NCBI GenBank assembly: GCA_016490725.1
Contig: JAEMHR010000148.1
Location: forward strand, 1-64,000
Length of the DNA stretch: 64,000 nt
Origin: Amphichorda felina
Taxonomy: Eukaryota > Ascomycota > Sordariomycetes > Hypocreales > Bionectriaceae
Reading direction: 5' to 3'
Shown in pieces: positions 10,028 through 22,400 of this stretch. How positions within the stretch are numbered: the first letter of the stretch is position 1; every line of letters starts with the position of its first letter. Made by a program: the position numbers and the translations under genes. The notes under the pieces are model-generated. The model ran no database searches. It saw only the letters and a list, made by a program, of their open reading frames with translations, and was not told the origin of the DNA.

Positions 10028-12963
10028 ATGAGGTCCGCTCCGTCGTTGTCCTGGAAATGGACAGCGCTCTTTGCCCTGCTGGGCATACTGGGTCTCCTCC
10101 AACCCGCTCGTATGTTGCCCTACCAGAAAGCTCTACCCATCCCCTTCATCTGACAGCGTGTGCTCCAGTCGCGGTCAAGGAACACGACTTCAAGAAATGC
10201 GACCAGTCTGGCTTCTGCAAACGCAACCGCGCATACGCCGATAACGCAGCCAGCCATGCCTCTACCTGGGCGTCCCCATACAACGTAGTTCAGGATTCAA
10301 TCATCTTCAACGACGGCCAATTGCAGGCCGTCATCCTAAAGACGATCAACGACAAAGGCGATACTGAACGCTTCCCTCTCACCATCTCCTTCCACAAATC
10401 GGGCACGGCTCGAGTCTCGGTCGATGAAGAGAAGAGGCGCAACAAGGAAGTTACCTTCAGAAACGACAGCCCGGTGCGGAAAGAGCGTTACAATGAAGCG
10501 GACAGCTGGGCCATTGTCGGCGGGGTCGATTTGGACAAGGAGGCCAAATTGACTTTCCAGGATAAGTCCCAGGTCAACATCAATTATGGCCCAGAGTCCG
10601 GGTTTGAGGCCGTTATCAAGCTGTCTCCTTTTGGGATTGACTTTAAGAGAGATGGAGAGACGCACATCAAGTTCAATGATCGCGGCTTGTTCAACATGGA
10701 GCATTGGAGGCCCAAGAAGGACGGCGAAGATAGCGAAGAGGAAAGCACTTGGTGGGACGAAACGTTCGGTGGAAACACTGATTCCAAGCCACGAGGCCCC
10801 GAGAGCGTCGCCCTGGACATCACATTCCCTGGGTATGAAAACGTTTACGGCATTCCCGAGCACACTGGCCCGATGTCCCTGAAGCAAACGCGAGGAGGCG
10901 ATGGGAACTATAAGGACCCGTACCGCATGTACAACTCCGACGTCTTCGAGTACGAGCTGGACAGCCCAATGACTCTGTATGGATCGATTCCCTTCATGCA
11001 GGCTCATCGAAAGCACTCCACGGTGGGCGTGTTCTGGCTCAATGCTGCCGAGACCTGGGTGGATATCATCAAGGGCAAGGACAGCGTCAACCCTCTGAGC
11101 CTCACCAAAAAGAGCAAGACTAACACCCAGACTCACTGGATCTCTGAATCCGGCATCATGGACGTCTTTGTCTTTCTTGGTCCGACGCCCAAGGATCTTA
11201 CTAGTGCTTTCGGCGAGCTCACCGGGTACACCGCCATGCCACAGGAATTTGCCATCGGATACCACCAATGTCGGTGGAACTACATTTCCGACGACGACGT
11301 CAAGGATGTCGATCGCAAGTTTGACAAGTTCAAAATCCCCTACGACGTTATCTGGCTAGATCTCGAGTACACCGACGACCGCAAGTACTTCACGTGGGAG
11401 CCAAACATGTTCGCCGACCCCATCAGCATGGGTAAGCAGCTGGATAGCCACGGAAGAAATCTTGTGGTTCTCATCGACCCGCATATCAAGAAGGTGGACG
11501 GATATACTCCCAACTCAGAGCTGACCTCCAAGGAACTCGCAGTCCTTGACAAGGATAGTAACATCTTCGAGGGTTGGTGCTGGCCTGGAGCTTCCAACTG
11601 GATCGACTGCTTCAATCCCAAGGCTATTGAGTGGTGGAAAGGTCTTTTCCAGTACACCTCGTTTAAGGGGACTATGGAGAATACCTTCATCTGGAACGAC
11701 ATGAATGAACCATCCGTCTTCAACGGCCCCGAGACGACGATGCCCAAGGACAACATCCACTTTGGAAAGTGGGAGCACAGAGATGTTCACAACGTAAACG
11801 GTCTTACGTTCCACAACGCCACCTTCCAAGCCATGGTCTCTCGCAAGAAGGGCGAGATGCGCCGCCCCTTTATCCTCACCCGCTCGTTCTATGCCGGCTC
11901 TCAAAGGCTGGGTGCTATGTGGACCGGCGATAACCAAGCATCGTGGGATCATCTTGAGGCATCACTCCCCATGGTTCTGAACCAAGGCATTTCTGGCTTC
12001 CCCTTTGCCGGTGCTGATGTGGGTGGCTTCTTTGGTAACCCGGGGAAGGAGCTGATCACGCGCTGGTACCAGACTGGTATCTTCTATCCTTTCTTCCGAG
12101 CCCATGCCCACATTGACTCCCGCCGCCGTGAGCCCTACCTACTCGGCGAACCTTATACCGAGATTGTAACTGCGGCCATCCGCCTGCGCTATGCGCTGCT
12201 GCCAGTCTGGTACACCGCCTTTTACCAGGCCAATGTCGATGGAAGCCCCATCGTGCGGCCCATGTTCTGGACGCACCCGTCTGAAGAGGATGGCTTCGCC
12301 ATTGACGACCAGTTGTTCATCGGCTCGGCCGGCCTTCTCGCCAAGCCCATCGTCCAGGAAGGCAAAGAGACGACTGATATCTGGATCCCCGACGACGAGG
12401 TGTACTATGACTACTTCACGTACGAAGTCAAGAAGACGCAGAAGGGCAAGCACCTGACCGTCTCGGCACCTCTGGAGTCGATCCCTCTGCTCATGCGGGG
12501 AGGCCACATCTTCCCCCGGAGAGATATTCCCCGCCGGTCAGCGGCCATGATGCAATTCGACGACTACACGCTGGTCGTGTCTGTGTCCAAGGATGGCGAC
12601 GCTGAGGGAGAGCTGTATGTGGACGACGGTGACACGTTTGAATACGAGCAGGGACAGTATATCCACCGCAAGTTCACCCTGGCTGGCAACACCCTGAGCT
12701 CGACAGACGCGGAGGGACGGGATACTAAGAGCATTACGCCAGGCAGCTGGCTCAAGGACATGGGGGATGTCCACGTAGACAAGATTATCATTGTGGGCGC
12801 ACCGGCAGCCTGGGACCAGAAGGAGGTCCAGGTCCAGTCGGAGGGGCGCACCTGGGCGGCCAAGGTGCACTACACCAAGGCAGAGAACGGCAGGGCTGCG
12901 TTCGCCGTGGTTGGACGCATGGGTGCGCGGATTGGGGCGGACTGGACAATTGAGGTTGCATAG
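10028..12963 (+). CDS. glucosidase II alpha subunit (GH31), ER glycoprotein trimming
   Basis: Two exons, 10028-10109 and 10169-12963; the intron (gtatgt...ctccag) splits the gene just after the signal peptide, giving 958 aa. The N-terminus (WTALFALLGILGLL) is a cleavable signal sequence. GH31 marks are WNDMNEPSVF with the nucleophile Asp (about residue 538), GDNQASWDHL with the acid/base region, RAHAHIDSRRREPYL, and an N-terminal CDQSGFCKRNR block characteristic of the ER enzyme. It removes the two inner alpha-1,3-glucoses from N-glycans in the ER lumen, in complex with a beta subunit, and so feeds the calnexin cycle. It corresponds to yeast Rot2. The length matches the family and the reading frame is intact through the catalytic domain and the beta-rich C-terminal part. 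Confidence 0.95.
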
Positions 12964-15325
12964 ACAGGTGATGAAGATACTGCCTAGAAAATAGTAGCGA
13001 GCGAGCAAGTCTAAGAAATGTGGTTGGGCGATCATGCCTTTTGAATGGTCGATGGCGATTGGCGATTGGGATGTCTCAGAAAAAATAAAGCCACGGACCG
13101 CCCGGCTTGCGCCGAGCCATTAGCGTCGGCAGTGGCCAAAGCTTGTTCGCCGATCCCCAATCTCACGATCCCCTTAAATCACAAGTTCAGAGCAAGGCAT
13201 ACACACGAGAATAGATCGAGGTGAGGTGAGATCGTGTTACTATTTGAGGTGAAACTCGATTCGCATGACTGGCCCACGTTGGGGGATTATCTACGGAGTT
13301 CGTATGGGGTCTAGAGCTGCTGAGCCACCGCCAGCGTCTACTCGTAGTAGTATCTATGATGGAGATTCATCCACAAGTGTGTATACATTGGGAGCACTGA
13401 GCCGGGATGTTGAAGAGACAGGTATGGAGTTCGCAGGGATAATCTCTTGCTCCAGTCTCATTGTTGGCTTGGCTTTGCAGACAAGATACAGGAATAGCGT
13501 GTGGTATGTTGGCAAGTAGGCCCAAGCTGGTGCTTAGCAATTCCAGAAAGTTGGCTCTACCATGGAGTCGGTCTAAGTGATGTAAGAAAACAATCGCTGC
13601 GCGTCACAATACACATGCGTCGTCACCTGTTTGCTCCGTGATGCCCAGTACCGTCCATTCGCGTTGGTTGGCTAGATGTTTGTTCAGTGGACCCATTTTT
13701 CCCGGTGACAACTCGACCAAAAAAAAACGCCACCATGCAATGCGCCAGGGAACAATCTTGGAAACGCCCCAAAGCTTGAATCCACACCCCCACGATAATG
13801 ACGATACGCACCTGACTCAGTCCACTGCAATTCTTGTCTGCCAATCTGGTCAGTCTGGTGCTAAATAAGGGAGTGGCGACTGGAGAGCCCCGTTGCGATT
13901 CTTGGTGCCAGCCATTGGGACGTGACTGATGACAGACAGTGCGTGCCTGTCCTGGACGGTGAAGGTGTCACAGCGACTCTCAGCCACAGGGCCAATCCCT
14001 GCACTAGACGGCACCACTAGAGCTCATAGCTTTCGGCGGTCCTGCCCCTGAAAGCCACCACGTTTCCCTACCGCCACTGCCAGGGGTACCAGCCACCACC
14101 GGGATTCGGCAACAAACACTCGAGGTTGAGCCGTTAAACGTCATGGCAGTTCACATGGAAGGATTGCGATCCAATGCCGGTCAACAAGCAATTGCAGCAT
14201 TCCACCAAACTACGACGCATAATAGTAGTACATAATAGATACAGTACGTAGTAGCACTAGTAGGACGGGGGACAGCGAGTCAACGGCTCGAGGAGTCGGG
14301 AGTGAAGCCCGGTGGGTCACCCAGTCCAAAAAAAAAAAATGTTTAGGACGAACTGTGAGGACATGCTGGCAGGGAGGAAAAGACCCAGCGTTTTGTGAAA
14401 GGGTTGCCTTCTGGCTTGGCTGTCACCTGTGATGCACTGCACCCCTCACCATCGAAGTCGCACATGCCCGAAGCATCCGACAAAACCCTCCCCCAGGCCA
14501 TCCCACAGGTATCATCCAACAGGTATCCAAAAGCGCCGGTATCTGTGCGTGTCTCGCCTCGAATTCAGTCAAGATCTCACACTAGCGACGTGTTCGGCGC
14601 CTCTGGGCCTCTGGTAGGCAGCCAAAAGAATGTGCAGCACGGCACCACAGCACTACAGCAGGGTGGTGGTGCGGTAACTGACTCCATTGACTCGGTCCGT
14701 CCACCACCTTCCACTGCTCCACTCCCCTCTCCATCATTTCACGTCGCCTTGGTCATGCTCCATCGTGATATCCGCTGTTGAGGTCCCACAGTGTCCAACC
14801 GCCCGTCCAAACACCATCCACCATCCACCATTCAGTGTTCACCATTGCACCAATGTCTGGATCCTGGTACTTGCCTTCCCGCTGCCCGTGGCGCGTCGCC
14901 TGCATGACGGACGTGGAGTCTCCCAGCGATCCGACTGTCCGACCGCCCACGCCAGCAAGAGTCCAATTTCATCACTTCCTTCCCGAACTTGGCTCCCTCT
15001 TTCTGCGACCGGATTCTTATCCTTCTCTCGTTTCAACCCCCATCCCCTCTCTACCTGCGCATTCATCATCATCACCACCCTCCATTACCGGATCTGGCCC
15101 ATTGGCCGCCGCCCCTCGTTTTTGGCTTCCAGCCCGCCAACTCTACAAGCAGTACGAGTATCCTTGAGACACCCCCCAGTATTACCGGATGCTGCATATA
15201 TATCGGACCCTCCCGCTCGCCCTCCCGCTGTGCATCACCACTCGATAAGCTGCTTTGCTCAGCTGACTGCGTCCCTAATACCCAATCCTATCCTTAATCC
15301 CTAATTCAGCGGCGGGGGGTGAACG
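12964..15325. other. long intergenic region with polyadenylation signal and long pyrimidine-rich leader
   Basis: An AATAAA at 13084-13089 lies 120 bases after the glucosidase II stop and fits its 3' end. Around 14218-14262 there is a TAG/TAC-rich stretch (tagtagtacataatag...gtagtagcactagtagg). A run of A is at about 14327-14338. From about 14690 to 15325 the plus strand is C/T-rich with ccaccatccacc repeats, probably the long leader of the channel gene. Open frames here are low-complexity translations of that leader and are not called. Confidence 0.55.
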
Positions 15326-18073
15326 ATGGCTGGCACATCATCGGATCCCAATCCTGTAAGGGACCCCCAAGGTCCCCAACAAACCTCCCACGACCCCCCA
15401 TCACACACCGACGGCCACCAGCTCGCTGGCCAAACTTCAGTCCCAACACGGGAACAGTCCCCAGGCCTATCACCGCAGCTACATCGCCATCACCCACAGC
15501 CCTCACCGAGCCTGTCGGCGCAGCTCTCACCCCCCAAGGTGTCTCTCAGCCATGACGGCGACTTTGACGAGAAGCGAGATGACGCCACAGGGCCTCGCCT
15601 CGACACCTTTCCCACCGTCGACCTCAACCTCAACGACTCCCACGACCATGACATCCGGTCACCATCGACAAATGCCCGTGCCAATGCCAGCCGCCTCGAT
15701 GATGACATGGAGCTTCTCCGCGCCGAAAGGCTCATTTCCAACCAGGAGCAGGAGTTGACCAAGAGCAGGAGTCGCGGCAAGCCTGCCTTGGATCGCCACA
15801 ACACCGACCTAGAAGACACGTTCAATCCGACGGCCACCGAGGAACCCAAGGTCGTCAAGAAGAGGGACGAGGATGCTCCCATGTACAAGCTCTTCAAATT
15901 CCTTAGGAAGTTTCCACGATTCGTCCGCTACCTCGTCTATCTCATTCCTGGCGCCGCCCTCCTCCTCATCCCCATCCTCCTCGGCGCCCTGGCTTTTGAA
16001 CGTAAACCCCACCCCGTTGGAGGCTACGGTGGTACTCCTCTCATGTGGTTCGGCATTTGGCTCGAGATTGTCTGGGGTTCTCTGTGGGTGGGCCGTATGG
16101 TTACTAGCCTCATACCTCACCTCTTCCACTCCATTGCACGAGTCTTCGGGTCTACCAATGCTAAGAAATGGAAGGATGTCGGTCAGCAGCTGGAGCTGCA
16201 CACGGCCCTTTTCCTGTGGATGCTCGCCGTCATCATCTCCTTCAAGCCTGTTGTGGGCGGACACAAAGCCGACGTCCCCAAGGGCCATGAAGACGATGTC
16301 GACCGAGAGTGGATCAACATTGTCTTCAAGGTCATCATCGCCTTATTCGTTCTTGCCACACTCAACTTTGTCGAGAAGATTCTCATCCAGTGGATTGCAG
16401 GCGCCTTCCATGAGCGAACCTACGCCACCCGCATCGAGAACAACAAGGGGGATATCCAACAGCTGGTGCAGCTTTATGAACATGCCAAATTCAGACTGAA
16501 CGAGACAGATAGTTTCTGGCAAAACAGCGGCAGGCAGTCCTCACAGGGAGGGCAGACTCCCCTGCGGACGCTCCATGACAACGCGCGCCAGGTCCTTGGG
16601 AAGTTCGGCCAGGTCGCTGGCAGGGTTGGCAATGATTTCATCGGACGTAAGACGGACTTCAACCATCCTAGGAAGGTTGTGTCGGAGCTTCTCAGGACGA
16701 CCAGCTCCTCCCATACACTCGCACGCCTTATCTACCGCAGTCTAGTGCGGCCCGACCAGGAGATGGTATATCTAGAGGATGTCCAGCTCGCCTTCAAGAC
16801 TCCCGAAGAAGCAGAGGCCGCCTTCAATGTCTTTGACAAGGACATGAACGGCGATATCTCCATGGATGAATTCGAAGCCGTCACCAACGAGATCGCCCTG
16901 GAGAAGAAGGCGATCGCGGCCTCGCTCAAGGATCTTGACTCGGTTATTCGGAAACTCGACAAGGTCTTCCTATTCATCATTGTCATCATCACCATCATCG
17001 TATTCATCTCCATCATCTCCGGTTCTGCAGCCGCAGGTCTGGCCTCCGCCGGCAGCTCCGTGCTCGGTCTGGCCTGGATGCTCCAGGCCACGGCCCAAGA
17101 GTTCCTGCAGTCCATCATCTTTGTGTTTATCAAGCATCCATTTGATGTCGGCGACCGTGTGACCATCTATGGGTCCACTGGTGCCAACATGACAGGTGAC
17201 GACTATTACGTTACCGAGATTTCACTACTCTACACGGAATTCAAAAAGCTGCAGGGGCACGTCGTCCAGGCCCCCAACTCCCTCCTTAACACGCTCTTCA
17301 TTCTCAACCAGCGTCGCTCCAACGGCCTCGCCGATCCCATTCCTCTCCAGATTCGCTTCGGCACGCCTTCTTGGATGATTGACGAGCTCAAGGCCCGCAT
17401 GCTCGAATTCTGCTCCGCCAACAAGCGCGACTACCAGCCAACAATTCTCACAGAGTTGTCGGCTATTACCGACATGCGGGCGGCAACGCTGACGGTTGTC
17501 TTTATCCACAAGAGCAACTTCCAGAATGAGCTTCTGCGACTTGCGCGGCACAACAAGTTCATGATTGAGCTCATGGCTCAGATGTACGACATTGGCATAC
17601 AGTCCCCGTACCGCATCGATCCCGGTGGCAGCCGCGAGAACCCTCTGCATTGGACTGGCATGCAGCCCCCGCCGTCGTACACCAAGGAAACCGACCACGA
17701 ACAAGGCCCCCAGGGCCCGGCGCTCCAGCCGACTCAATCCTTGCGCCGCCAGTCCATCACTAGCAGCGGTAGCGCTCGTGCTAATATGGCGCAGAATGCC
17801 AACATTGAGTCAAGCCTGAACAACTTCCAGGACGTTTTCGAAAATCGTCGCGAGCATTTCCTAGCCAACCGACTAGCATCAATTAGGGAGAAGAACCAGG
17901 CGGCCAAGAAGCACGAGGAGACGATCAAGGAGGCGGAATCCGAGCCCCGAGGTAGCTCCTCGGCGCTGGCGCCGGCAGAATCCGTCAACTCGCAGTCGCG
18001 CTCGCGCCTCTGGGGTAGAGCCCGCAGCCATTCTAAGACGCCTCAGCCATCACATACTGGTGACGTTGTCTGA
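15326..18073 (+). CDS. EF-hand mechanosensitive ion channel, MscS family (Msy1/Msy2-like)
   Basis: An intronless 915-aa protein. A disordered, polar N-terminus of about 190 residues precedes several transmembrane helices (first at about residue 195, FVRYLVYLIPGAALLLIPIL). One EF-hand follows near residue 502 (FDKDMNGDISMDEF, with Asp/Asn/Asp ligands intact). Next come the pore-type helix (LFIIVIITIIVFISIISG), a Gly/Ala-rich segment and the MscS beta domain (HPFDVGDRVTIYG, YTEFKKLQGHVVQAPNSLL) near residue 600. The C-terminal 150 residues are polar, with a coiled-coil-like basic stretch. Fission yeast Msy1 and Msy2 have the same plan, sit in the ER and shape calcium signals after hypo-osmotic shock; a similar role is inferred. 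The EF-hand between the membrane part and the pore suggests calcium feedback. Confidence 0.93.
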   Translation: MAGTSSDPNPVRDPQGPQQTSHDPPSHTDGHQLAGQTSVPTREQSPGLSPQLHRHHPQPSPSLSAQLSPPKVSLSHDGDFDEKRDDATGPRLDTFPTVDLNLNDSHDHDIRSPSTNARANASRLDDDMELLRAERLISNQEQELTKSRSRGKPALDRHNTDLEDTFNPTATEEPKVVKKRDEDAPMYKLFKFLRKFPRFVRYLVYLIPGAALLLIPILLGALAFERKPHPVGGYGGTPLMWFGIWLEIVWGSLWVGRMVTSLIPHLFHSIARVFGSTNAKKWKDVGQQLELHTALFLWMLAVIISFKPVVGGHKADVPKGHEDDVDREWINIVFKVIIALFVLATLNFVEKILIQWIAGAFHERTYATRIENNKGDIQQLVQLYEHAKFRLNETDSFWQNSGRQSSQGGQTPLRTLHDNARQVLGKFGQVAGRVGNDFIGRKTDFNHPRKVVSELLRTTSSSHTLARLIYRSLVRPDQEMVYLEDVQLAFKTPEEAEAAFNVFDKDMNGDISMDEFEAVTNEIALEKKAIAASLKDLDSVIRKLDKVFLFIIVIITIIVFISIISGSAAAGLASAGSSVLGLAWMLQATAQEFLQSIIFVFIKHPFDVGDRVTIYGSTGANMTGDDYYVTEISLLYTEFKKLQGHVVQAPNSLLNTLFILNQRRSNGLADPIPLQIRFGTPSWMIDELKARMLEFCSANKRDYQPTILTELSAITDMRAATLTVVFIHKSNFQNELLRLARHNKFMIELMAQMYDIGIQSPYRIDPGGSRENPLHWTGMQPPPSYTKETDHEQGPQGPALQPTQSLRRQSITSSGSARANMAQNANIESSLNNFQDVFENRREHFLANRLASIREKNQAAKKHEETIKEAESEPRGSSSALAPAESVNSQSRSRLWGRARSHSKTPQPSHTGDVV

Positions 18074-19496
18074 CGGGCGAGGAGAGATGGCTGGTGGTGA
18101 TGGCATCAGCCAAGTCACGAGGGGGTTATACGACTTTTTCTGGGAGAGAAACTTTTAGACTGATGAATAGAGAAAGCGTGGTTCGTTTTTACTTTCCGAT
18201 TTTCCATCTACCTTCCGGTTCCAGCCGGCGGCACAGTTGACAGGGTAGCACATGAGGCCATCTGTCGAAACACTTTGATTTATGACGGCAGCAGACGACG
18301 GAGTCTTCTACATCGTGTAATACTAGGAACGATTAGACAGCACTTGGAAACAGATTACCAATTAAACCAACTACCAATTACGACCGCTATCCAGTCCGGC
18401 GTCTCCCACGACAGACTCACAGCAGTTGCAGCACCAGAGAAGCTCAACTGTTCTGTTCGCACATGCGTATGCATGGGTATGGATAACAGGACAGCTCATT
18501 TCCCCACGCTCGGGCCCACCAGCAGTCCAGAATACAGTAAGACGGGGCTAATTTTGGCCATGATCACCCCACACAAGCGAACGCTATTCAGTGAAACGTC
18601 AAGGATTGCTAAAGCAATGAAACGTGTCGGGGGGGGGGGTCTGAAGACGAAACTGAAGAGGGGCAATATTACTACTATGCAACGCATCCTACGGAGGGTC
18701 CTAGAGGTCGCCTCGACTGGCATGCGCCGGTTATCTCGGCCGCCATTCATTCTACTTGCCAACTTGGGTTTGCTGAACGTTGTTGGATTCCAGAACTAGA
18801 CTCGCCACGTGGACCAACGTAGCACTGGTCGGGGAAAATAGATCGGTGCCGTCACCCGCGGGCCGTGGTGGGAAGGTGTTTGAGACCAGGTATCTGATCG
18901 ATCCTGGGGCGCGCAGTGCTAGTGAACAGCGATGACAATTATTATGCTTACATCGGGCTTCCAGAAGGGGAACATCATCATCATAATTCCCGGCAACTTG
19001 GCAAATGCCAACCCTCCAACATCAAACCCCCCACCACTGAATCCGCCTTGCCCAATGCCTGGAGGAGGTATAAATAGCGCCCAATGGGCAGCGCGGGGGC
19101 ATCCCAGCTGGGCGGCCGCTCAGCCTCATCCATCGTTGGAGGAGTCGCTAGTGCGTGATCATCGTCGTTGGTCCGCTCCATCGTTGTTGGTTCGTTGGCA
19201 GAGGGGAAGTCCGAAACACAGTGGGAGTCCCGCCGCCGTCTGCCCCAGACCCTGCGCCCTGATCCTTTGAGATCTGTAGAACGGCTCTCGTGAGACAGCG
19301 TCGTCCTTGTTCCACGTGCTGTCCCCCATTTCTGGGCGTCGAGCCCGAGTGCGTTGGCTGCGACGGATCGCGAGGACATACGGCGAAGGACGCACAGTGA
19401 ACAGCGACGACAGTGCCGCCCCAACCGAATGAGCGACAAACAAACAACCGACGCCGGAGACACGAAGAAACGAGCAACGACGCACAGCCGCCCACC
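18074..19496. other. intergenic with candidate TATA element
   Basis: No gene is supported. A plus-strand open frame at 18275-18799 has no domain and includes a poly-G run. The region ends in the probable promoter and leader of the WW-domain gene. Confidence 0.5.
19069..19076 (+). promoter_or_regulatory. candidate TATA box of the WW-domain gene
   Basis: TATAAATA preceded by a CCAAT-like ccaat at 19052-19056 and followed by a second one at about 19080. It lies roughly 420 bases before the start codon, so it would imply a long leader. Confidence 0.35.
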
Positions 19497-22400
19497 ATGG
19501 CCACCCTCCCGCAGGGCTGGGAGTGGGACTACGACGGCGCGCGGTGGTTCTACACGTACAAGCCCACCGGTCACGTCCAGTACCACTTCCCCAACGAGGG
19601 CGACGAGTTCCCGGACTTTGTCGACGCCACCTCGCCCGTCCCCCAGCTGGCCCCCGAGGAGCGCCTCGAGTCGCAGCAGCAGGTACGCCGCCACTCGAGC
19701 CAGCACCAGCCCCACGGCGCAACTGGCGCCGGCGACGCCGCAGAGCGCTGGAAGACGCGCATGACGGCCACGGCGAGGCCCGTCAGCAGCGTGTGGGAGG
19801 AGGAGGAGCGCCGGCACGGCAGGGAGGTGGCCACGGGCGGCACGTTCCAGCCGGAGAGCTTCATGTTCCTGGGGCCTGGGGTATATGCGGATGTGAGCCC
19901 GCCGATGGAGGACGAGGAAGAGGAGGCGGCGCGGAGGGTTGTCGCGGGGGGGAGTCCTGGGGTGAGTGCCGGGACGCTGACGCCCATGGGAACAGGTAGG
20001 GCAGGGCTGTCGACGGGGTCTGTGAGTCGTGCTGTGACACCCGTGGTGGAAGAGGAGGAGACGGGGGAGGAGGAAGGGGTTGTTCACATGCTGGATGGAC
20101 GGGAGATGCCCCACGAGCTGCCGGCCGAGGAGCGATTCAACCCAGTGGGGTTGATAGCAGAGATGGCGACGGAGGAGACGGGCAGGGCGAGGGTCGAGAC
20201 GCATCCGGATCCGGTCGAGATTGGGGATAGCACAGTTCTGGCGCCCATCGAGACAGTAGTCCAGAAGGTAGTTCTCGAGGGGCCGGAGAAGAGCAGGACG
20301 CTTGACAACGAGCCGAAGAGTGAATCTGATAACCTGGGGGAGAAGAAGCAAGATGCACAACAAGGGGGGGAGCCAGAACTGCAACTGCAACAAGAGCATC
20401 ATCAGAGCGGGAAGACGACGGAACAAGGCTCTCCGATTAGCATTGCGAGTGCGCCAGCGGATGACCCCAAGCATCATTCATACAGCCCAGATCAAGTGGA
20501 TGATCGCCCGTCCCGGAACGACACCGAATCCGACGCCAGCCCAGTCCCAGCAGGCCTTTCGCTGCAACAACGCTCACCGTCATCTGAAGGCTACCCAGAG
20601 AAGGTACCCTCGCCTGAGCAGGGAAAGGCGTCAGAGTTGGTGCCGTCCCCATCAAAGCCAGCAGAGAGCGAACAGAAATCCAATTCGATTCAGGGGTCTC
20701 CACCACCTTCTCCTCTCGTCATCGAGACTCAGCCATCACAAGCACTAGGCAACGAAATCCAGACAGGCCAAGATCCACTGGAAAAGCAGTCCGGAATCAC
20801 CAAGGTCCCCTCAGTCCTCAAGCCCGCCCGAGGCAGGGTACCTTCGCAACCCACAAGGGTCAATGTTACTAGATCCAAAAATCAACTCCCGAAAAAGAGC
20901 TACCTTCAGACAGTTGATGACACCCAGAGCACCCCTGGGTCGCTGGATGAACTGTCCCCTGGCGAGAGAAAATATATACCTTATACAGGGCAAGAGCAGG
21001 TCCAGGCTCAACAGCCGTTCAGACCTGCAAGCGCCATGCCTGTCATGGAGCCTCATCCGCACCCGATATATGTGGCATCATCTGAGCAGCAACATCGGTT
21101 GAAACAGGCACAAATTCACCGTCCGGCATCGACGCCTGCTGTCGCTCCCCCATTACAGGCCAAGTCATATGCCATCGCTCAAGCTGCTCCGCCCATCCCT
21201 ATGGCTCATTCCTCGCCGTCAGTCGGAGGCACAGCAGGTGTCGGTCCAAGCGAGATATCCCCCCTACGGTCCAGGTCCGCCAGCTTGACATCAGTTGCTC
21301 CGGCGCAGACACCCTCCCCTGTGGAACGCAGGCGGCGAGCATCATCGGCTACATCTCTAGCAACAAGCATGGACAGTACAGCCCCATTCACTCCCTCGCC
21401 CGACTCGCAAACTCCGCCGTCTGGATCCCGGAGCAATATCTCTCCATTAGCGAGACAATCTGGGCTACGAAATCCCATATCGGGCCATATGTCATACAAC
21501 TCGTCAGAGACGGTGGCTATCCCCGGTCCCCCAGTTCCCCGCAAGGTCCCCCTCGAACCAGAGCCAGGCTCATATTTCCCAGCCCAAGAATCTACAGCCC
21601 CAGCGCTGCCGAAGAAACGACCCGTACCTACTAGTACGGCTCCGGCTCTTCCCCACCAGACCGCATCTACTCCACCATCTGGTCCTTCCGGCCCTGCCCT
21701 GCCTCCAAAGATACATGAACAAGCGTCGCTAAACCTCCAAAGACCACAGCCTGCGCGCGAGAGTCCTCAGCCCGCTCCCACCCAGCAGCAAGAGCCGCCG
21801 CCTCCCATCCAGTCACCCCCCATTCAACCGGTGACTACTCCAGGCCACGTTCTCACTCGCATCGAGGAGCATGACGATGAGTCCATCCTCGACGAGACTC
21901 CCCGGTCCGGGGGGCCGTCAAGCCAGCCCTCGCTCGCCAAGAAACACTCGATGTCAGAGAGTTTACAGCAGTCTCTGGGGAGAGAGTCGTCGGGGTCGGG
22001 GTCGGTGGCGAGCTCGGTGTCGGTACCGACGGCTGCGGTGGCACAACAGGTTCAGATGACGTCTGGCCAGGGCCATGTGGTTAATCACGGGCAACGTCCT
22101 GCAGCTACAGAGAGGTCAGGGCAGCAAGGACCTCGGTACCAGGGACAACTCTCTCAGGGACAACTCCCTCAGGGACAACTCCCTCAGGGGCAGCTTCCTC
22201 CCCAATTTCAGCCACAGCCAGTCCCCAATATGCCACATCTAGGCCAGATGCCTCCGGAGGGGTATCCGGGACCTGGATTCCCACAACAGCCATGGAACCC
22301 TCAGATGGCCCCAAACACGCCCCCGGGGTTCCACCCCGGACCAGTGCCTCCTCAGCCCAGAGCGTCCCCAGTCCCCAAGGAGAAAGAGAAGAAATGGGCA

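Noticed and set aside
14687..15304. 205-residue plus-strand frame before the channel gene
   Set aside because: It is a translation of a C/T-rich leader: rich in Ser, Pro, His and Leu, with ccacc repeats.
18981..20477. 498-residue minus-strand frame at the start of the WW-domain gene
   Set aside because: It is Arg/Leu/His-rich without domains, overlaps the WW gene's promoter and WW coding sequence, and is explained by composition.
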